Positions 1 through 8,652 of a stretch of DNA of 50,682 nt are shown in pieces. Below the pieces are notes generated by a model that saw only the letters and a list, made by a program, of their open reading frames with translations, was not told the DNA's origin and did not search any database. Each line of letters begins with the position of its first letter. Position 1 is the stretch's first letter. Made by a program: the position numbers and the translations under genes. The stretch is from Gammaproteobacteria bacterium (GTDB lineage Bacteria > Pseudomonadota > Gammaproteobacteria > Ga0077554 > Ga007554), in the NCBI GenBank assembly GCA_016191235.1, contig JACPOZ010000056.1:1-50682 (forward strand), written 5' to 3'.

Positions 1-1009
1 CTGCTTGAAGTGTTTTGCATCTGTCAAGCTCAAAGTTGCCAGCCCCTGAAGCTGGACTCCACCCGCTCCAAGAAGTTATGTTACTTCCCCCCTCCTGCCA
101 CCCCAAACTCGCCGCCCCAAAACAAACCCCATCCCCCGCACACTCCTGCAAACTCACCAACCGCGACCGCCCGGTCGCCGCACTCACGTCATACGCCAAC
201 CGATATTCACGCACCAGCACCGCGCCAACAAAGGTCTGTATCCGATTCATACGCACACTGGTCTGTGTCTTCGCGCCGCCGACCCAGGCGGTTTCAATAT
301 CCGAACGGCCTTCGTAACTGAACACCACAGAGCGGTTAGTAGCCAGGCCAGTGTTGACGTTGCCGGTGTAATCAATACGCTGAGGATAGTGCTCGCCATT
401 GGCGGCGTTCTTGTTGTAGGTGACGGCGAGATAGTTGCCGGATCTGTCCTGCACCTGGTTCATGGCCCAACTGATGACGGCGCCGGCGGAACCCTGCTGG
501 CGGGCGTTGTCGGTGGCGCCGTAGTCTATGATCTGGCCGGCCTTGGTCCAGGCGCGGTAGCCGCCGTTAAAGGGCGCAATACGGGTGTAGGTTTCGATCT
601 CGGTGCGGTATTCGCTGGCGGCCCAGTAGCTGCTGCCGTCGAGGGGAACGAGGCGCTGGCCATCGAGGCAGAGGCGGTCGTTAGCGTCGAGATTGACGCC
701 GCCCTTGTAGCCGTCCTGCTCGATAGTGGCGGCGCAACGGTGAATGGCGGACAATCCCGCCAGGCCCCAGCCCATGCCGGCCAGGCCGTTGCCGCCCTGG
801 CTGTTGTAGGCTAGCGCGAGGGCGGGTTGCATGCCGTTGACGCCGGGCGGGACGGCGATGGGCATGGTATACGCCGCCGCGCCGGTGGGGCCGACGGCGA
901 AGCTGCCGGCGGTGGCGCCGACATTGCTGGTGGCGGCAAAAGCGGGGGCGGTAAGGGCAGCCAACACAAGCAACGGGAACAGTCGCGGCGCCAGAACGGT
1001 GGTGCGCAT
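1..1009 (-). CDS. SpvB/TcdB-type secreted protein, 3' end outside window
   Basis: The minus strand is open from an ATG at 1009 to the window edge (336 codons), so the C-terminus is missing. Residues 1-26 form a signal peptide (MRTTVLAPRL, hydrophobic core, AFAA cleavage site). A segment typical of the SpvB / insecticidal toxin TcdB N-terminal domain follows: Y-T-M-P-I-x-V-P-P-G, then QPALALAYNSQGGNGLAGMGWGL. Known relatives go on to RHS/YD repeats or toxin tips, which cannot be seen here. An in-frame ATG at 1126 would add 39 residues, but the signal peptide and an AGGG ribosome site favour 1009. Whether it is a polymorphic toxin, a Tc-toxin part or a cell-wall protein cannot be decided. Confidence 0.82.
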   Translation of the reverse strand, partial: MRTTVLAPRLFPLLVLAALTAPAFAATSNVGATAGSFAVGPTGAAAYTMPIAVPPGVNGMQPALALAYNSQGGNGLAGMGWGLAGLSAIHRCAATIEQDGYKGGVNLDANDRLCLDGQRLVPLDGSSYWAASEYRTEIETYTRIAPFNGGYRAWTKAGQIIDYGATDNARQQGSAGAVISWAMNQVQDRSGNYLAVTYNKNAANGEHYPQRIDYTGNVNTGLATNRSVVFSYEGRSDIETAWVGGAKTQTSVRMNRIQTFVGAVLVREYRLAYDVSAATGRSRLVSLQECAGDGVCFGAASLGWQEGGSNITSWSGWSPASGAGNFELDRCKTLQA

Positions 1010-1230
1010 GGCGCACCCTGCTCGTCTGAAACGGGAGGGAGGGTTGGCCCGTGGCCGAGCCAAGACATTGCGCACAGCGAGAACGATAGCCGCGCCAAAG
1101 GCGCGGGCGGTTGTTATTGTGGTCATGTTTTACCCCCCCGGGTAACTGCCCATGACGCTTTGAGCGTCAAAAGTGACATGGGAGATACTTGTTATCTGGT
1201 TGTTTTTAATGCGCTTACAGGTGCGGGTCG

Positions 1231-1261
1231 AATATAAAATCGGAGGCGGGGGCGTTGTCAA
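1231..1261 (-). promoter_or_regulatory. possible sigma-70 promoter for the SpvB-like gene
   Basis: On the minus strand a TTGACA box (1256-1261) is followed 18-19 bases later by TTATAT/TATATT (1231-1237). The match is good but the spacing is slightly long, and the leader to the ATG at 1009 would be about 220 nt. This is inferred from sequence only. Confidence 0.35.
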
Positions 1262-1369
1262 GAAGAATCAACGCGAGCGGCAGCCGCCGCAGGGTATACC
1301 GCACAAAACCCACGTTGTTGCCGGGTTGTATAGGGTTCGCAGAGGGCGGATAATATACCGTTGATTAAT

Positions 1370-1535
1370 CTGGTGGTCTGCTTCGTAAATAACGAAACAT
1401 AAAACGGCGTCTTTTGCCGCATGGCGGCGTTGCAACTTCTCGCCAGAGCTACGGCTATGTCTCGTCGTTGCGCCTTGCCCTGCGCCAAAATCCATCCGTT
1501 TTATTTGTTCCGCCATTTACAAAGCAGACCACTAG
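1370..1535. repeat. structured MITE-like repeat, copy C (short form)
   Basis: The ends form an imperfect inverted repeat of about 45 bases. The left end begins CTGGTGGTCTGCTTCGTAAAT. The reverse complement of the right end begins CTAGTGGTCTGCTTTGTAAAT, and both continue through AAAACGG to a TTTTG. Between them lies one loop module. Read on the minus strand, it contains GCAAGGCGC, then ACGACG, then GCAACGCCGC, matching the same positions in the long copies at 5442-5712 and 24604-24871. The second arm seen in the long copies is absent. It ends 56 bases before the rnfA start. Confidence 0.7.
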
Positions 1536-1591
1536 GATGTAGATCGGGTCAAGCGCGGCGGACCCAACACACATTGTTTTTAGGGCTATCT

Positions 1592-2173
1592 GTGACAGAA
1601 TACCTGCTCATCCTTGTCAGCACCGTGCTGGTGAACAACTTCGTGCTGGTGAAGTTTCTCGGTCTGTGTCCGTTCATGGGCGTGTCGAAGAAGCTGGAGA
1701 CCGCCACGGGCATGGGGCTGGCCACCACGTTTGTACTCACGCTGTCTTCGGTGAGCAGTTACCTGGTTAATGAATACCTGCTCGCGCCGCTGGGGCTGGA
1801 ATATCTGCGCACCATCGCCTTCATCATGGTGATCGCGGCGGTGGTGCAGTTTACCGAGATGGTGGTACACAAGACCAGCCCAGTGCTGTATCAGGTGCTG
1901 GGCATCTTTCTGCCTCTGATCACCGTCAATTGCGTGGTATTGGGCGTGGCGTTGCTCAATGTGCAGGAGCAGCATGGTTTTCTCCAGTCGGCACTGTACG
2001 GCTTTGGCGGCGCGGTTGGCTCGTCCCTGGTGCTGATCATGTTCGCCGCGATGCGTGAACGCATTATCGTCGCAGATGTGCCGGTGGCGTTCAGGGGGCC
2101 GGCGATTGCGCTGGTGACGGCGGGGCTGATGTCGATGGCTTTCATGGGCTTTGCGGGCTTGGTTCGAGGATAG
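1592..2173 (+). CDS. rnfA: RnfA, membrane subunit of the Rnf electron-transport complex
   Basis: RnfA is an integral inner-membrane subunit of the ion-translocating ferredoxin:NAD oxidoreductase. In E. coli the same complex is called Rsx and keeps SoxR reduced. The protein has 193 residues and about six membrane spans. The family signature [20 protein letters not shown] near residue 15 carries the conserved Cys of the membrane-buried iron-sulfur site, and the second conserved Cys lies in the ITVNCVVLG segment. The GTG start at 1592 was chosen because it gives the usual MTEYLL-type N-terminus, has an AGGG box in front and gives the family length. A longer reading frame back to 1421 enters the repeat and is not used. 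The next gene starts a few bases after the stop. Confidence 0.95.
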   Translation: MTEYLLILVSTVLVNNFVLVKFLGLCPFMGVSKKLETATGMGLATTFVLTLSSVSSYLVNEYLLAPLGLEYLRTIAFIMVIAAVVQFTEMVVHKTSPVLYQVLGIFLPLITVNCVVLGVALLNVQEQHGFLQSALYGFGGAVGSSLVLIMFAAMRERIIVADVPVAFRGPAIALVTAGLMSMAFMGFAGLVRG

Positions 2174-2177
2174 TGGG

Positions 2178-2747
2178 TTGTTCGTAGCAATCACTGCGTT
2201 AGGCGCCCTGGCGGTCGCGTTCGGCCTGGTGCTGGGCTATGCCGCGATCCGCTTCAAGGTCGAGGGCGACCCGCTTGCCGAGAAGATCAATGCCATCCTG
2301 CCCCAAACCCAGTGCGGCCAATGCGGCTATCCAGGCTGCCGCCCCTACGCCGAGGCAATAGCCAAGGGCGAGGCGGACATCAACCAGTGCCCGCCCGGCG
2401 GCGAGGCAGGCGTCATCAAACTGGCCGATCTGCTGGGCCGCGACCCCAAGCCGCTGAGCGCGGAACACGGCGAGGTCAAGCCCAAGATGGTGGCGGTCAT
2501 TGATGAGTCCATCTGCATCGGCTGCACGCTGTGCATCCAGGCATGCCCGGTGGATGCCATCCTTGGCGCGGCGAAGCAAATGCACACCGTCATCGCCAAG
2601 GAATGCACCGGCTGCGAACTGTGTGTCGCACCCTGCCCCGTCAACTGCATTGAGATGGTGCCGCTCAAACCGAACATCGCGCAGTGGACATGGACATTTC
2701 CCGACGAACAACCGCAGCCGACCGCTCTGAAAGGCGCACACGGGTGA
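2178..2747 (+). CDS. rnfB: RnfB, iron-sulfur subunit of the Rnf complex
   Basis: RnfB is a membrane-anchored ferredoxin-like protein that takes electrons into the Rnf complex. An N-terminal membrane helix (residues 1-20) is followed by a CGQCGYPGC four-cysteine cluster site. Two classical 4Fe-4S motifs come next ([12 protein letters not shown] and [12 protein letters not shown]). The TTG start at 2178 is preceded by GAGGA at a good distance and matches the family N-terminus. An upstream in-frame TTG at 2151 would overlap rnfA. The 189-residue length is normal. The stop overlaps the rnfC start (GTGA). Confidence 0.93.
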   Translation: MFVAITALGALAVAFGLVLGYAAIRFKVEGDPLAEKINAILPQTQCGQCGYPGCRPYAEAIAKGEADINQCPPGGEAGVIKLADLLGRDPKPLSAEHGEVKPKMVAVIDESICIGCTLCIQACPVDAILGAAKQMHTVIAKECTGCELCVAPCPVNCIEMVPLKPNIAQWTWTFPDEQPQPTALKGAHG

Positions 2748-4279
2748 TCAGGCGCCTTTGGAAATTCAACGGCGGCATCCATCTGCCAGCGCACAAAGAG
2801 GAATCCACTCATCACCCGGTGCGGCGAGCGCCCCTGCCCAAACGGCTGATCCTGCCGCTGCACCAGCATATCGGCGAATCCGCCGAGGCCGTCGTTAAGG
2901 TCGGCGATCAGGTGCTAAAAGGGCAGATGATTGCGCACGCCAAGGGTTTTGTCAGCGCTCCGGTACATGCCCCCAGCTCTGGCGTCGTGGTCGAGATCGG
3001 TGACATGCCTGTGCCTCATCCTTCGGGCCTGAGTGCTCCCTGCATCGTCATCGAAACCGACGGCGCAGACCGATGGACTCCACTGCAGACGCACGGCGAC
3101 TACACGCAGCTCGATCCCAGCGCGTTACGCAACATCATCCGCGAGGCGGGCATCGTAGGTTTGGGCGGCGCGGGCTTCCCCTCCTTCATCAAGCTCAATC
3201 CCGGCCCCGGCAAGGTGGTCAATACCCTTATCCTCAACGGCGTGGAGTGTGAACCTTATATCACCTGCGACGACATGTTGATGCGCGAACGTGCGCCCGA
3301 CATCATCGCCGGCCTGCGCATCATCCGCCACGCCCTGCATGCGCGCGAGTGCGTTGTCGCGCTCGAAGACAATAAGCCCGACGCCTATGCGGCCATGTGC
3401 GCCGCTGCGGCGGGGACGGACATCCAGGTGGTGCAGGTGCCGACCATCTATCCGGCAGGCGGTGAAAAACAGTTGGTCAAGGTGCTCACCGGCATGGAAG
3501 TGCCGAGCAACGGGCTACCGATTCATATCGGAGTAGTGTGTCACAACGTAGGCACCGCCGCCGCCGTGTACCGCGCAGTGGAATATGGCGAGCCGCTGAT
3601 CTCACGCTATATGACTATTACTGGCGGCAATATTAGCCAGCCGCGTAACCTGGAAGTATTGATCGGCACGCCGGTGAAGGATCTGCTCGACGAGTGCGGC
3701 TGGAATCCCGGCACGCTGGAGCGCCTGCTCATGGGCGGGCCGATGATGGGCTTCGCACTGCCAGGCGATAGCGTGCCGGTGATCAAGACCACCAACTGCA
3801 TCCTGGCCATGACCGCCGCCGACAGCCTGCCGCAACAGCCTGTGATGCCGTGCATCCGCTGCGGGGCGTGCGCGGATGCCTGCCCGGTCAACCTGCTGCC
3901 GCAACAGCTCTACTGGCATGCCCACGCCAAGGATCTGGACAAGGTGCAGGAATATAATCTGTTTGACTGCATCGAGTGCGGCTGCTGTTCCTATGTGTGT
4001 CCGAGCAATATCCCGCTGGTGCATTATTACCGCTACGCCAAGACTGAGATCTGGGCCAAGGAGCGCGAAAAACAGAAGGCCGAGGCCGCCCGCCTGCGCT
4101 ACGAATTTCGCCTGCAACGCATTGAGCGCGAAAAGACCGAGCGCGCGGCAAAGCATACGCAGAAAAAAGAAGAGCTAACCGCAGCCCCTACAGATCCCTC
4201 CGATACCAAAAAAGCGGCCATCGTGGCGGCAATGGAGCGGGCACAGGCGAAGCGTGAAGAAATGAAGAGCGAAGAATGA
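2744..4279 (+). CDS. rnfC: RnfC, NADH-side iron-sulfur/flavin subunit of the Rnf complex
   Basis: RnfC is the soluble subunit at the NADH end of the complex, with a Complex-I-51K-like fold for NADH and flavin. The N-terminus reads W-K-F-N-G-G-I-H, typical of RnfC. Two 4Fe-4S motifs start near residues 370 ([12 protein letters not shown]) and 409 ([12 protein letters not shown]). A charged Lys/Glu/Ala-rich tail of about 80 residues follows, as in many gammaproteobacterial RnfC proteins, though shorter than E. coli RsxC. The GTG at 2744 overlaps the rnfB stop and has AAAGG in front; an earlier ATG at 2684 lies well inside rnfB. Confidence 0.94.
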   Translation: MIRRLWKFNGGIHLPAHKEESTHHPVRRAPLPKRLILPLHQHIGESAEAVVKVGDQVLKGQMIAHAKGFVSAPVHAPSSGVVVEIGDMPVPHPSGLSAPCIVIETDGADRWTPLQTHGDYTQLDPSALRNIIREAGIVGLGGAGFPSFIKLNPGPGKVVNTLILNGVECEPYITCDDMLMRERAPDIIAGLRIIRHALHARECVVALEDNKPDAYAAMCAAAAGTDIQVVQVPTIYPAGGEKQLVKVLTGMEVPSNGLPIHIGVVCHNVGTAAAVYRAVEYGEPLISRYMTITGGNISQPRNLEVLIGTPVKDLLDECGWNPGTLERLLMGGPMMGFALPGDSVPVIKTTNCILAMTAADSLPQQPVMPCIRCGACADACPVNLLPQQLYWHAHAKDLDKVQEYNLFDCIECGCCSYVCPSNIPLVHYYRYAKTEIWAKEREKQKAEAARLRYEFRLQRIEREKTERAAKHTQKKEELTAAPTDPSDTKKAAIVAAMERAQAKREEMKSEE

Positions 4280-4284
4280 GAAAA

Positions 4285-4350
4285 TACCCCCTCACCCCAA
4301 CGGCTTCGCCCCCCTCGCTACGCTCTCCCCGCAAGGCGGGAGAAGGGGTA
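4285..4350. repeat. REP-like palindromic repeat between rnfC and rnfD
   Basis: The outer bases TACCCC and GGGGTA can pair, and an inner arm CTCCCCGC-AAG-GCGGGAG forms a strong hairpin. The C-rich left half (CCCCTCACCCC) resembles dispersed repeats common in gammaproteobacterial intergenic gaps. It fills most of the 115-base gap inside the rnf operon. No T-run follows, so it is not a standard terminator. Confidence 0.5.
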
Positions 4351-4394
4351 AATCGGATTATTGGCCTGGCACCTGTTTCCCGGTCCCTGACGCA

Positions 4395-5444
4395 ATGCAA
4401 CTAAAAACCCCCAGCTCCCCTCACGCGCATATGCCGGCATCGGTATCCACCGTCATGCTGCGCGTGGTTTATGCCCTCATCCCCGGCCTTATTGCCTATG
4501 TCTGGTTTTTTGGCTGGGGGGTGGTCATCAATATCCTGTTCGCCATTGCTGTTGCGCTGGGCTGCGAGGCGGCGATACTGGCGGTGCGCGACAAACCGCT
4601 CAAGCCCTTCCTGACGGATGGCAGCGCGCTGGTCACCGCCGTATTGCTCGCCATATCCATCCCGCCGCTCTCGCCGTGGTGGATTACGCTGATCGGCACG
4701 GCGTTTGCGATCATTGTCGCCAAGCAGCTCTATGGCGGATTGGGTTACAACACCTTCAACCCGGCGATGGTTGGCTATGTGCTGCTGCTGATTTCCTTCC
4801 CGGTGGAAATGACCTCGTGGCAGGCACCGCTGATGCTGATAACCCAGCATAGCCTGGGCTTCCTCGATACGCTGCACATCATCTTCGGCGGCGGGCTGCC
4901 CGATGGCCTGCGCCTGGATGCGCTGACCACGGCCACCCCGCTGGATACCCTGAAAACCCAGATCAAACTAGATCATAGTGTGGACGACATCATCAGTGCC
5001 GCGCCCATCTTCGGCCATTTCGGAGGCAAGGGCGGCGAGTGGATCAGCGTGGGGTTTATGCTGGGTGGGTTATGGCTGCTCTATAAACGGGTCATCAACT
5101 GGCATATCCCGGTCGCCATGATCGGTGGGCTGCTGGGCATGGCGCTGATCTTTTTTATCATCAATCCAGCAAGCTACCCCTCCCCACTCTTCCACCTGTT
5201 CAGCGGGGCCACACTGCTCGGCGCATTCTTCATCGCCACCGACCCGGTCACTGCACCCGCCTCCACCCGTGGGCGGCTTCTTTACGGCGCGCTGATTGGT
5301 GTACTGGTCTACGTTATCCGTACCTGGGGAGGTTATCCTGATGCAGTGGCCTTTGCCGTGCTGTTGATGAATCTGGCGACGCCTACCATCGATTATTACA
5401 TCCACTCGCGCGTTTTCGGCCACGGCGCAAAACGTAAGGACTGA
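4395..5444 (+). CDS. rnfD: RnfD, membrane flavoprotein subunit of the Rnf complex
   Basis: RnfD is a multi-span membrane subunit that carries covalently bound FMN on a threonine and contributes to ion pumping. The 349-residue protein has the family segments GYNTFNPAMVGYVLLL near residue 117 and TDGSALVTAVLLA near 74. The likely flavin-attachment threonine is T181 in the T-T-A-T-P-L-D segment. Several hydrophobic helices cluster at both ends. Its TGA stop (5442-5444) forms the first bases of the left terminal repeat of the element at 5442-5712. Confidence 0.93.
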   Translation: MQLKTPSSPHAHMPASVSTVMLRVVYALIPGLIAYVWFFGWGVVINILFAIAVALGCEAAILAVRDKPLKPFLTDGSALVTAVLLAISIPPLSPWWITLIGTAFAIIVAKQLYGGLGYNTFNPAMVGYVLLLISFPVEMTSWQAPLMLITQHSLGFLDTLHIIFGGGLPDGLRLDALTTATPLDTLKTQIKLDHSVDDIISAAPIFGHFGGKGGEWISVGFMLGGLWLLYKRVINWHIPVAMIGGLLGMALIFFIINPASYPSPLFHLFSGATLLGAFFIATDPVTAPASTRGRLLYGALIGVLVYVIRTWGGYPDAVAFAVLLMNLATPTIDYYIHSRVFGHGAKRKD

Positions 5445-5712
5445 GAGCCTATCCGTGAATAAATCATCCCTGCGTTGCTGCCCCAAAACACGCCAGGCAA
5501 GGCGCGAGACGCGATGTTTGGTTATTCCAAATGAGCGTCGAGCAACGCCGCATGGCGTGTTTTGGGGCGCAACCCGAAGGGACGGGGCCGGTTTTGCGCA
5601 GTGCGGCGTCACGCTTCGCTCATGTGCAACAAGCACACTACTCTCAGCGTTCCTTGCCCTGCGCAAAACCGGCCCCCGTCGCAGGGATGATTTATTCACG
5701 GATAGGCTCTCA
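5442..5712. repeat. structured MITE-like repeat, copy A, between rnfD and rnfG
   Basis: The ends are a perfect inverted repeat of about 34 bases (left begins TGAGAGCCTATCCGTGAATA; the right end is its complement). Inside are two further long stems: 16 bp at 5480-5495/5553-5568 and 17 bp at 5584-5600/5660-5676. The second encloses a small hairpin at 5623-5627/5633-5637. The loops contain GGCAAGGCGCGAG, GTTTGGTTATTCCAAATGA and GCAACGCCGC. The same loop sequences occur in the copy at 24604-24871, while the stems differ. No transposase is encoded. It separates two genes that are normally adjacent in an operon. Confidence 0.85.
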
Positions 5713-5717
5713 TAGCC

Positions 5718-6365
5718 ATGTCCCTGCCAAAACACATGCTGCAAATGGCCCTGCTGCTCGGCGCATTCACCGTGATCGGCGCCGGAATGGTGGCACTCAC
5801 CCATGACGCCACCGCTGAGCGCATCGCCATCGAGGAACGCACGACGCTGTTGCGCGCCCTGAACAGCCTGGTGCCTTCAACACTGCATGACAACGACATT
5901 TCCGCCGATATAATTACAGTGGCATCCAAGGAATTTCTCGGCACTGATGAGCCTGTCACAGTGTACCGTGCGCGTTTGAATGACACGCCTGTGGCGGCGA
6001 TTATGTCACCCATAGCCCCCGACGGTTACAGCGGTGCGATCAAACTACTGGTAGCAATTCGTTATGACGGCACACTGTCCGGAGTACGGGTAATCGCGCA
6101 CCATGAAACGCCTGGGTTGGGTGACGCCATTGAGATTGAGCGTTCCGGCTGGATCACGGCTTTTGATGGAAAATCGCTGTCGAACCCCGACACCGCCGGG
6201 TGGCGCGTCAAAAAAGATGGGGGGGCATACGATCAATTCACCGGGGCAACCATTACACCGCGCGCTGTAGTCAAGGCCGTGCATAAGTGTTTACAATACT
6301 TTTCTGCAAACCGCGAAGCGCTATTCGCCTCACTTCCGACGGAGGTCAATCCCCATGGCAAATAA
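5718..6365 (+). CDS. rnfG: RnfG, periplasmic FMN-carrying subunit of the Rnf complex
   Basis: RnfG is anchored by one N-terminal helix (residues about 7-27) and exposes an FMN-binding domain to the periplasm. The covalent FMN motif T-G-A-T is at residues 175-178, within [13 protein letters not shown], and T178 is the expected attachment site. The 215-residue length is normal. The ATG at 5718 lies 5 bases beyond the right end of the repeat at 5442-5712, so the only ribosome-site-like bases in front of it (GGATAGG) belong to that repeat. The 3' end overlaps rnfE by 11 bases. Confidence 0.93.
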   Translation: MSLPKHMLQMALLLGAFTVIGAGMVALTHDATAERIAIEERTTLLRALNSLVPSTLHDNDISADIITVASKEFLGTDEPVTVYRARLNDTPVAAIMSPIAPDGYSGAIKLLVAIRYDGTLSGVRVIAHHETPGLGDAIEIERSGWITAFDGKSLSNPDTAGWRVKKDGGAYDQFTGATITPRAVVKAVHKCLQYFSANREALFASLPTEVNPHGK

Positions 6366-7068
6366 TGGCTCCACCGGTGATTACGGCGAAATCGCCCAGA
6401 ATGGGCTGTGGGATAACAACCCCGCGCTGGTGCAGATCCTCGGTTTATGCCCGCTGCTGGCAGTATCCGGCACCGTCATCAATGGCCTGGGGCTGGGTAT
6501 TGCTACACTGGTGACGCTGGTGTTGTCGAATGCCGTGGTATCCCTGATCCGCCATCAGGTCAAACCTGACGTGCGTATACCGGTGTTTGTGGTAGTCATC
6601 GCCTCCATCGTCACCGCCATCGAACTGGCCATGAACGCCTATGTCCACGATCTGTACCTGGTGCTCGGCATATTTATCCCGCTAATCGTCACCAATTGCT
6701 CTGTACTTGGCCGCGCAGAGGCATTTGCATCGAAGACCACGGTAGGCCGCGCCGCGCTGGACGGCTTTACCATGGGACTGGGTTTTCTTGCCGTATTGGT
6801 GGTGCTGGGTGGCCTGCGTGAAGCGCTTGGAAAGGGTACGCTATTCTCCCAGGCCCATCTAATGTTCGGCGAGGGCGCCAAGTGGATGACCATTACCCTG
6901 ATCGACGATTACCGCGGCTTCCTGTTCGCCCTCCTGCCTCCCGGCGCTTTCATCGGACTGGGCCTGCTTATCGCACTCAAAAATGTCATCGACGCACGCC
7001 GCAAGCAGCGTCGTGGTGCGGTTGCCGTGGCGATGCCGGCAACGAACTCACCGGGAGCAGCGGCGTAG
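6355..7068 (+). CDS. rnfE: RnfE, membrane subunit of the Rnf complex
   Basis: RnfE is paralogous to RnfA and with it forms the membrane core holding a buried iron-sulfur cluster. The 237-residue protein has a hydrophilic N-terminus, then [17 protein letters not shown] with the conserved Cys, and [15 protein letters not shown] with the second. Six hydrophobic helices are visible. It is the last rnf gene, and nth follows after about 40 bases, as in E. coli. Confidence 0.94.
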   Translation: MANNGSTGDYGEIAQNGLWDNNPALVQILGLCPLLAVSGTVINGLGLGIATLVTLVLSNAVVSLIRHQVKPDVRIPVFVVVIASIVTAIELAMNAYVHDLYLVLGIFIPLIVTNCSVLGRAEAFASKTTVGRAALDGFTMGLGFLAVLVVLGGLREALGKGTLFSQAHLMFGEGAKWMTITLIDDYRGFLFALLPPGAFIGLGLLIALKNVIDARRKQRRGAVAVAMPATNSPGAAA

Positions 7069-7109
7069 GATGGGCATCGCCCGCCTCCTCAAACAACGCT
7101 CAGACGCCC

Positions 7110-7742
7110 ATGACCCCACGCAAACGCCGCGAGATCTTTACCCGTTTCAAGGAAGCCAACCCTCACCCGACCACCGAGCTGAATTACACCACACCGTTTG
7201 AATTACTGATCGCGGTGATTCTTTCTGCCCAGGCGACAGACAAGGGCGTAAACAAGGCCACGGAAAAACTGTTCAAGGTTGCCAATACACCGCAAGCCAT
7301 TCTGGATTTGGGCGAAACAGGCCTGAAAAAACACATCCAGACCATTGGCCTTTTTAATAGCAAGGCGCACAACATCATAAAAACGTGCGCCATCCTGGTG
7401 GAAAAACACGGCGGGCAGGTTCCAGCAGAACGCGAGGAACTGGAGGAGCTGCCGGGCGTAGGCAGAAAGACCGCCAATGTCATCCTCAATACTGCTTTCG
7501 GCCAACCCACCATCGCGGTGGATACCCACATTTTCCGCGTCGCCAACCGCATCGGACTCGCTCACGGTAAAACTGTGCTGGCGGTGGAAAAGGAACTCCT
7601 GAAAGTGATACCCGATGAATTCAAGCACGACGCCCATCACTGGCTGATCCTGCACGGGCGCTATACCTGCATCGCACGCAAACCACGCTGCGCTTCGTGT
7701 ATTATTCATGACCTGTGTGAGTATCCAGACAAGACAGAGTAA
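7110..7742 (+). CDS. nth: endonuclease III (base-excision repair glycosylase/AP lyase)
   Basis: This enzyme removes oxidised pyrimidines from DNA and cuts at the resulting abasic site. All landmarks fall at the E. coli positions: helix-hairpin-helix LPGVGRKTA with catalytic Lys120, catalytic Asp138 in AVDTHIFRV, and a 4Fe-4S cluster by Cys187, Cys194, Cys197 and Cys203 (C-x6-C-x2-C-x5-C). The 210-residue length is standard. The ATG at 7110 gives the usual N-terminus; an upstream extension to 6882 would overlap rnfE. The rnf-nth order is a conserved gammaproteobacterial arrangement. Confidence 0.96.
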   Translation: MTPRKRREIFTRFKEANPHPTTELNYTTPFELLIAVILSAQATDKGVNKATEKLFKVANTPQAILDLGETGLKKHIQTIGLFNSKAHNIIKTCAILVEKHGGQVPAEREELEELPGVGRKTANVILNTAFGQPTIAVDTHIFRVANRIGLAHGKTVLAVEKELLKVIPDEFKHDAHHWLILHGRYTCIARKPRCASCIIHDLCEYPDKTE

Positions 7743-7747
7743 TCATC

Positions 7748-8176
7748 ATGCTATTCGGACAAAACCGTGACCAGCTTCGCCGCGTCTACTTTGAAGCATG
7801 GCGCAAGCACCGTGAGAAGTTACCGCTGGAACCACTGGAGGAAATGCTCGCCAGTGTCATTCTTGAACACCCGGAATATCATGCACTTATGGAAAATGAA
7901 GATGCCTCGCGGGACAAGGATTATCTGCCGGAACTAGGGCAAACCAATCCCTTTCTTCACATGGGAATGCACATCGCCATCCGCGAACAACTCGCCACAG
8001 ACCGCCCAGTGGGGATAAGAGATCTATACAAGCAACTACTGACGCGCCTGCGCGATGTTCATGCCGTGGAACACCACATGGCGGAATGCCTGGCGGAGAT
8101 GATTTGGCAGGCGCAACGCAATAATACCGCGCCGGATGAGATTGGTTACCTGGATCGCTTGAGGAATTTTCTTTAA
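7748..8176 (+). CDS. DUF1841 family protein
   Basis: This 142-residue soluble protein starts MLFGQNRDQLRRVYFEAWRK and has the acidic, histidine-containing helices of the DUF1841 family (LEEMLASVILEHPEYH; GMHIAIREQLATDRP). The family has no established function. It starts 5 bases after nth and is probably co-transcribed. It is convergent with the chemotaxis block that follows, with no clear terminator in the 38-base gap. Confidence 0.88.
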   Translation: MLFGQNRDQLRRVYFEAWRKHREKLPLEPLEEMLASVILEHPEYHALMENEDASRDKDYLPELGQTNPFLHMGMHIAIREQLATDRPVGIRDLYKQLLTRLRDVHAVEHHMAECLAEMIWQAQRNNTAPDEIGYLDRLRNFL

Positions 8177-8214
8177 ATATTCTGGCACGCACAGCGCACC
8201 CTACATTGATGGAC

Positions 8215-8595
8215 TTACGCGCTGAGGCGATGCAACCTCATCAGCAACTCCGCCTCACCTCTCACCAGGCCACATTCTGACACCAGATCTTCAACACTGG
8301 CGCCTTTCTGAACAAGCCTGATGGCATGTCCATAGGATTGCGACACGGGATCGCGCAAATCCAGTTGGTCCTGTCGTTCGGCCAGCCGGCGCAATTGCTG
8401 TTCCATACGTTCCACATGCCCGCCAACCCCCGCCGCCCCGGCACATAAGGCACGCAAATCATCTTGCAGCGACAGCACTTCAGCCTCTCGCTGTTTAACA
8501 CGCAGGTCTAATCGATGCACTTTCAACCATACTGGGACCTGCACAATCACCGCCAGCAGGCCGGCCAAAATTAGAATCGTCACCTCGATGTTCAT
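8215..8595 (-). CDS. DUF2802 family membrane-anchored coiled-coil protein
   Basis: The 126-residue product has one N-terminal membrane helix (residues 3-22), then a coiled-coil region rich in Arg/Glu/Gln, then a C-terminal helix-turn-helix-like DUF2802 domain (Y-G-H-A-I-R-L-V-Q-K-G-A, then LVSECGLVRGEAELL). In Pseudomonas and relatives a gene of this kind ends the motC-motD-parC-cheW cluster, as it does here. The role is unknown; contact with the chemotaxis array is a guess from context. The ATG at 8595 has AAGGGGG in front; a longer frame to 8643 is less likely. Confidence 0.8.
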   Translation of the reverse strand: MNIEVTILILAGLLAVIVQVPVWLKVHRLDLRVKQREAEVLSLQDDLRALCAGAAGVGGHVERMEQQLRRLAERQDQLDLRDPVSQSYGHAIRLVQKGASVEDLVSECGLVRGEAELLMRLHRLSA

Positions 8596-8652
8596 GGCAA
8601 GCCCCCTTGCGCATAGATGCGCGGGGATAGTACTGCAAAGCAATAGAAGGGA

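Larger units (their letters stand above)
1010..1591. other. intergenic region between the divergent spvB-like and rnfA genes
   Basis: No convincing gene is present. The region holds the minus-strand promoter candidate at 1231-1261, a small hairpin (GACGCT/AGCGTC near 1158-1172), and the short copy of the structured repeat at 1370-1535. The segment upstream of rnfA lies largely inside that repeat, so the rnf promoter could not be placed. Confidence 0.6.

Noticed and set aside
1158-1172. GACGCT/AGCGTC hairpin as a terminator
   Set aside because: No T-run follows in either direction and the stem is short.
389-1237. Plus-strand frames over the SpvB-like gene
   Set aside because: They are Gly/Ala/Arg-rich shadows of the minus-strand gene, which has a signal peptide and family motifs.
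4188-4400. Minus-strand frame across the rnfC-rnfD gap
   Set aside because: It runs through a palindromic repeat and has no family features.
5455-5715. Open frame inside repeat A (86 codons) with a counterpart in repeat B reading V-I-P-N-E-R-x-A-T-P-H-G
   Set aside because: The changes between copies follow base pairing, not codon position, and neither has a ribosome site or known domain.
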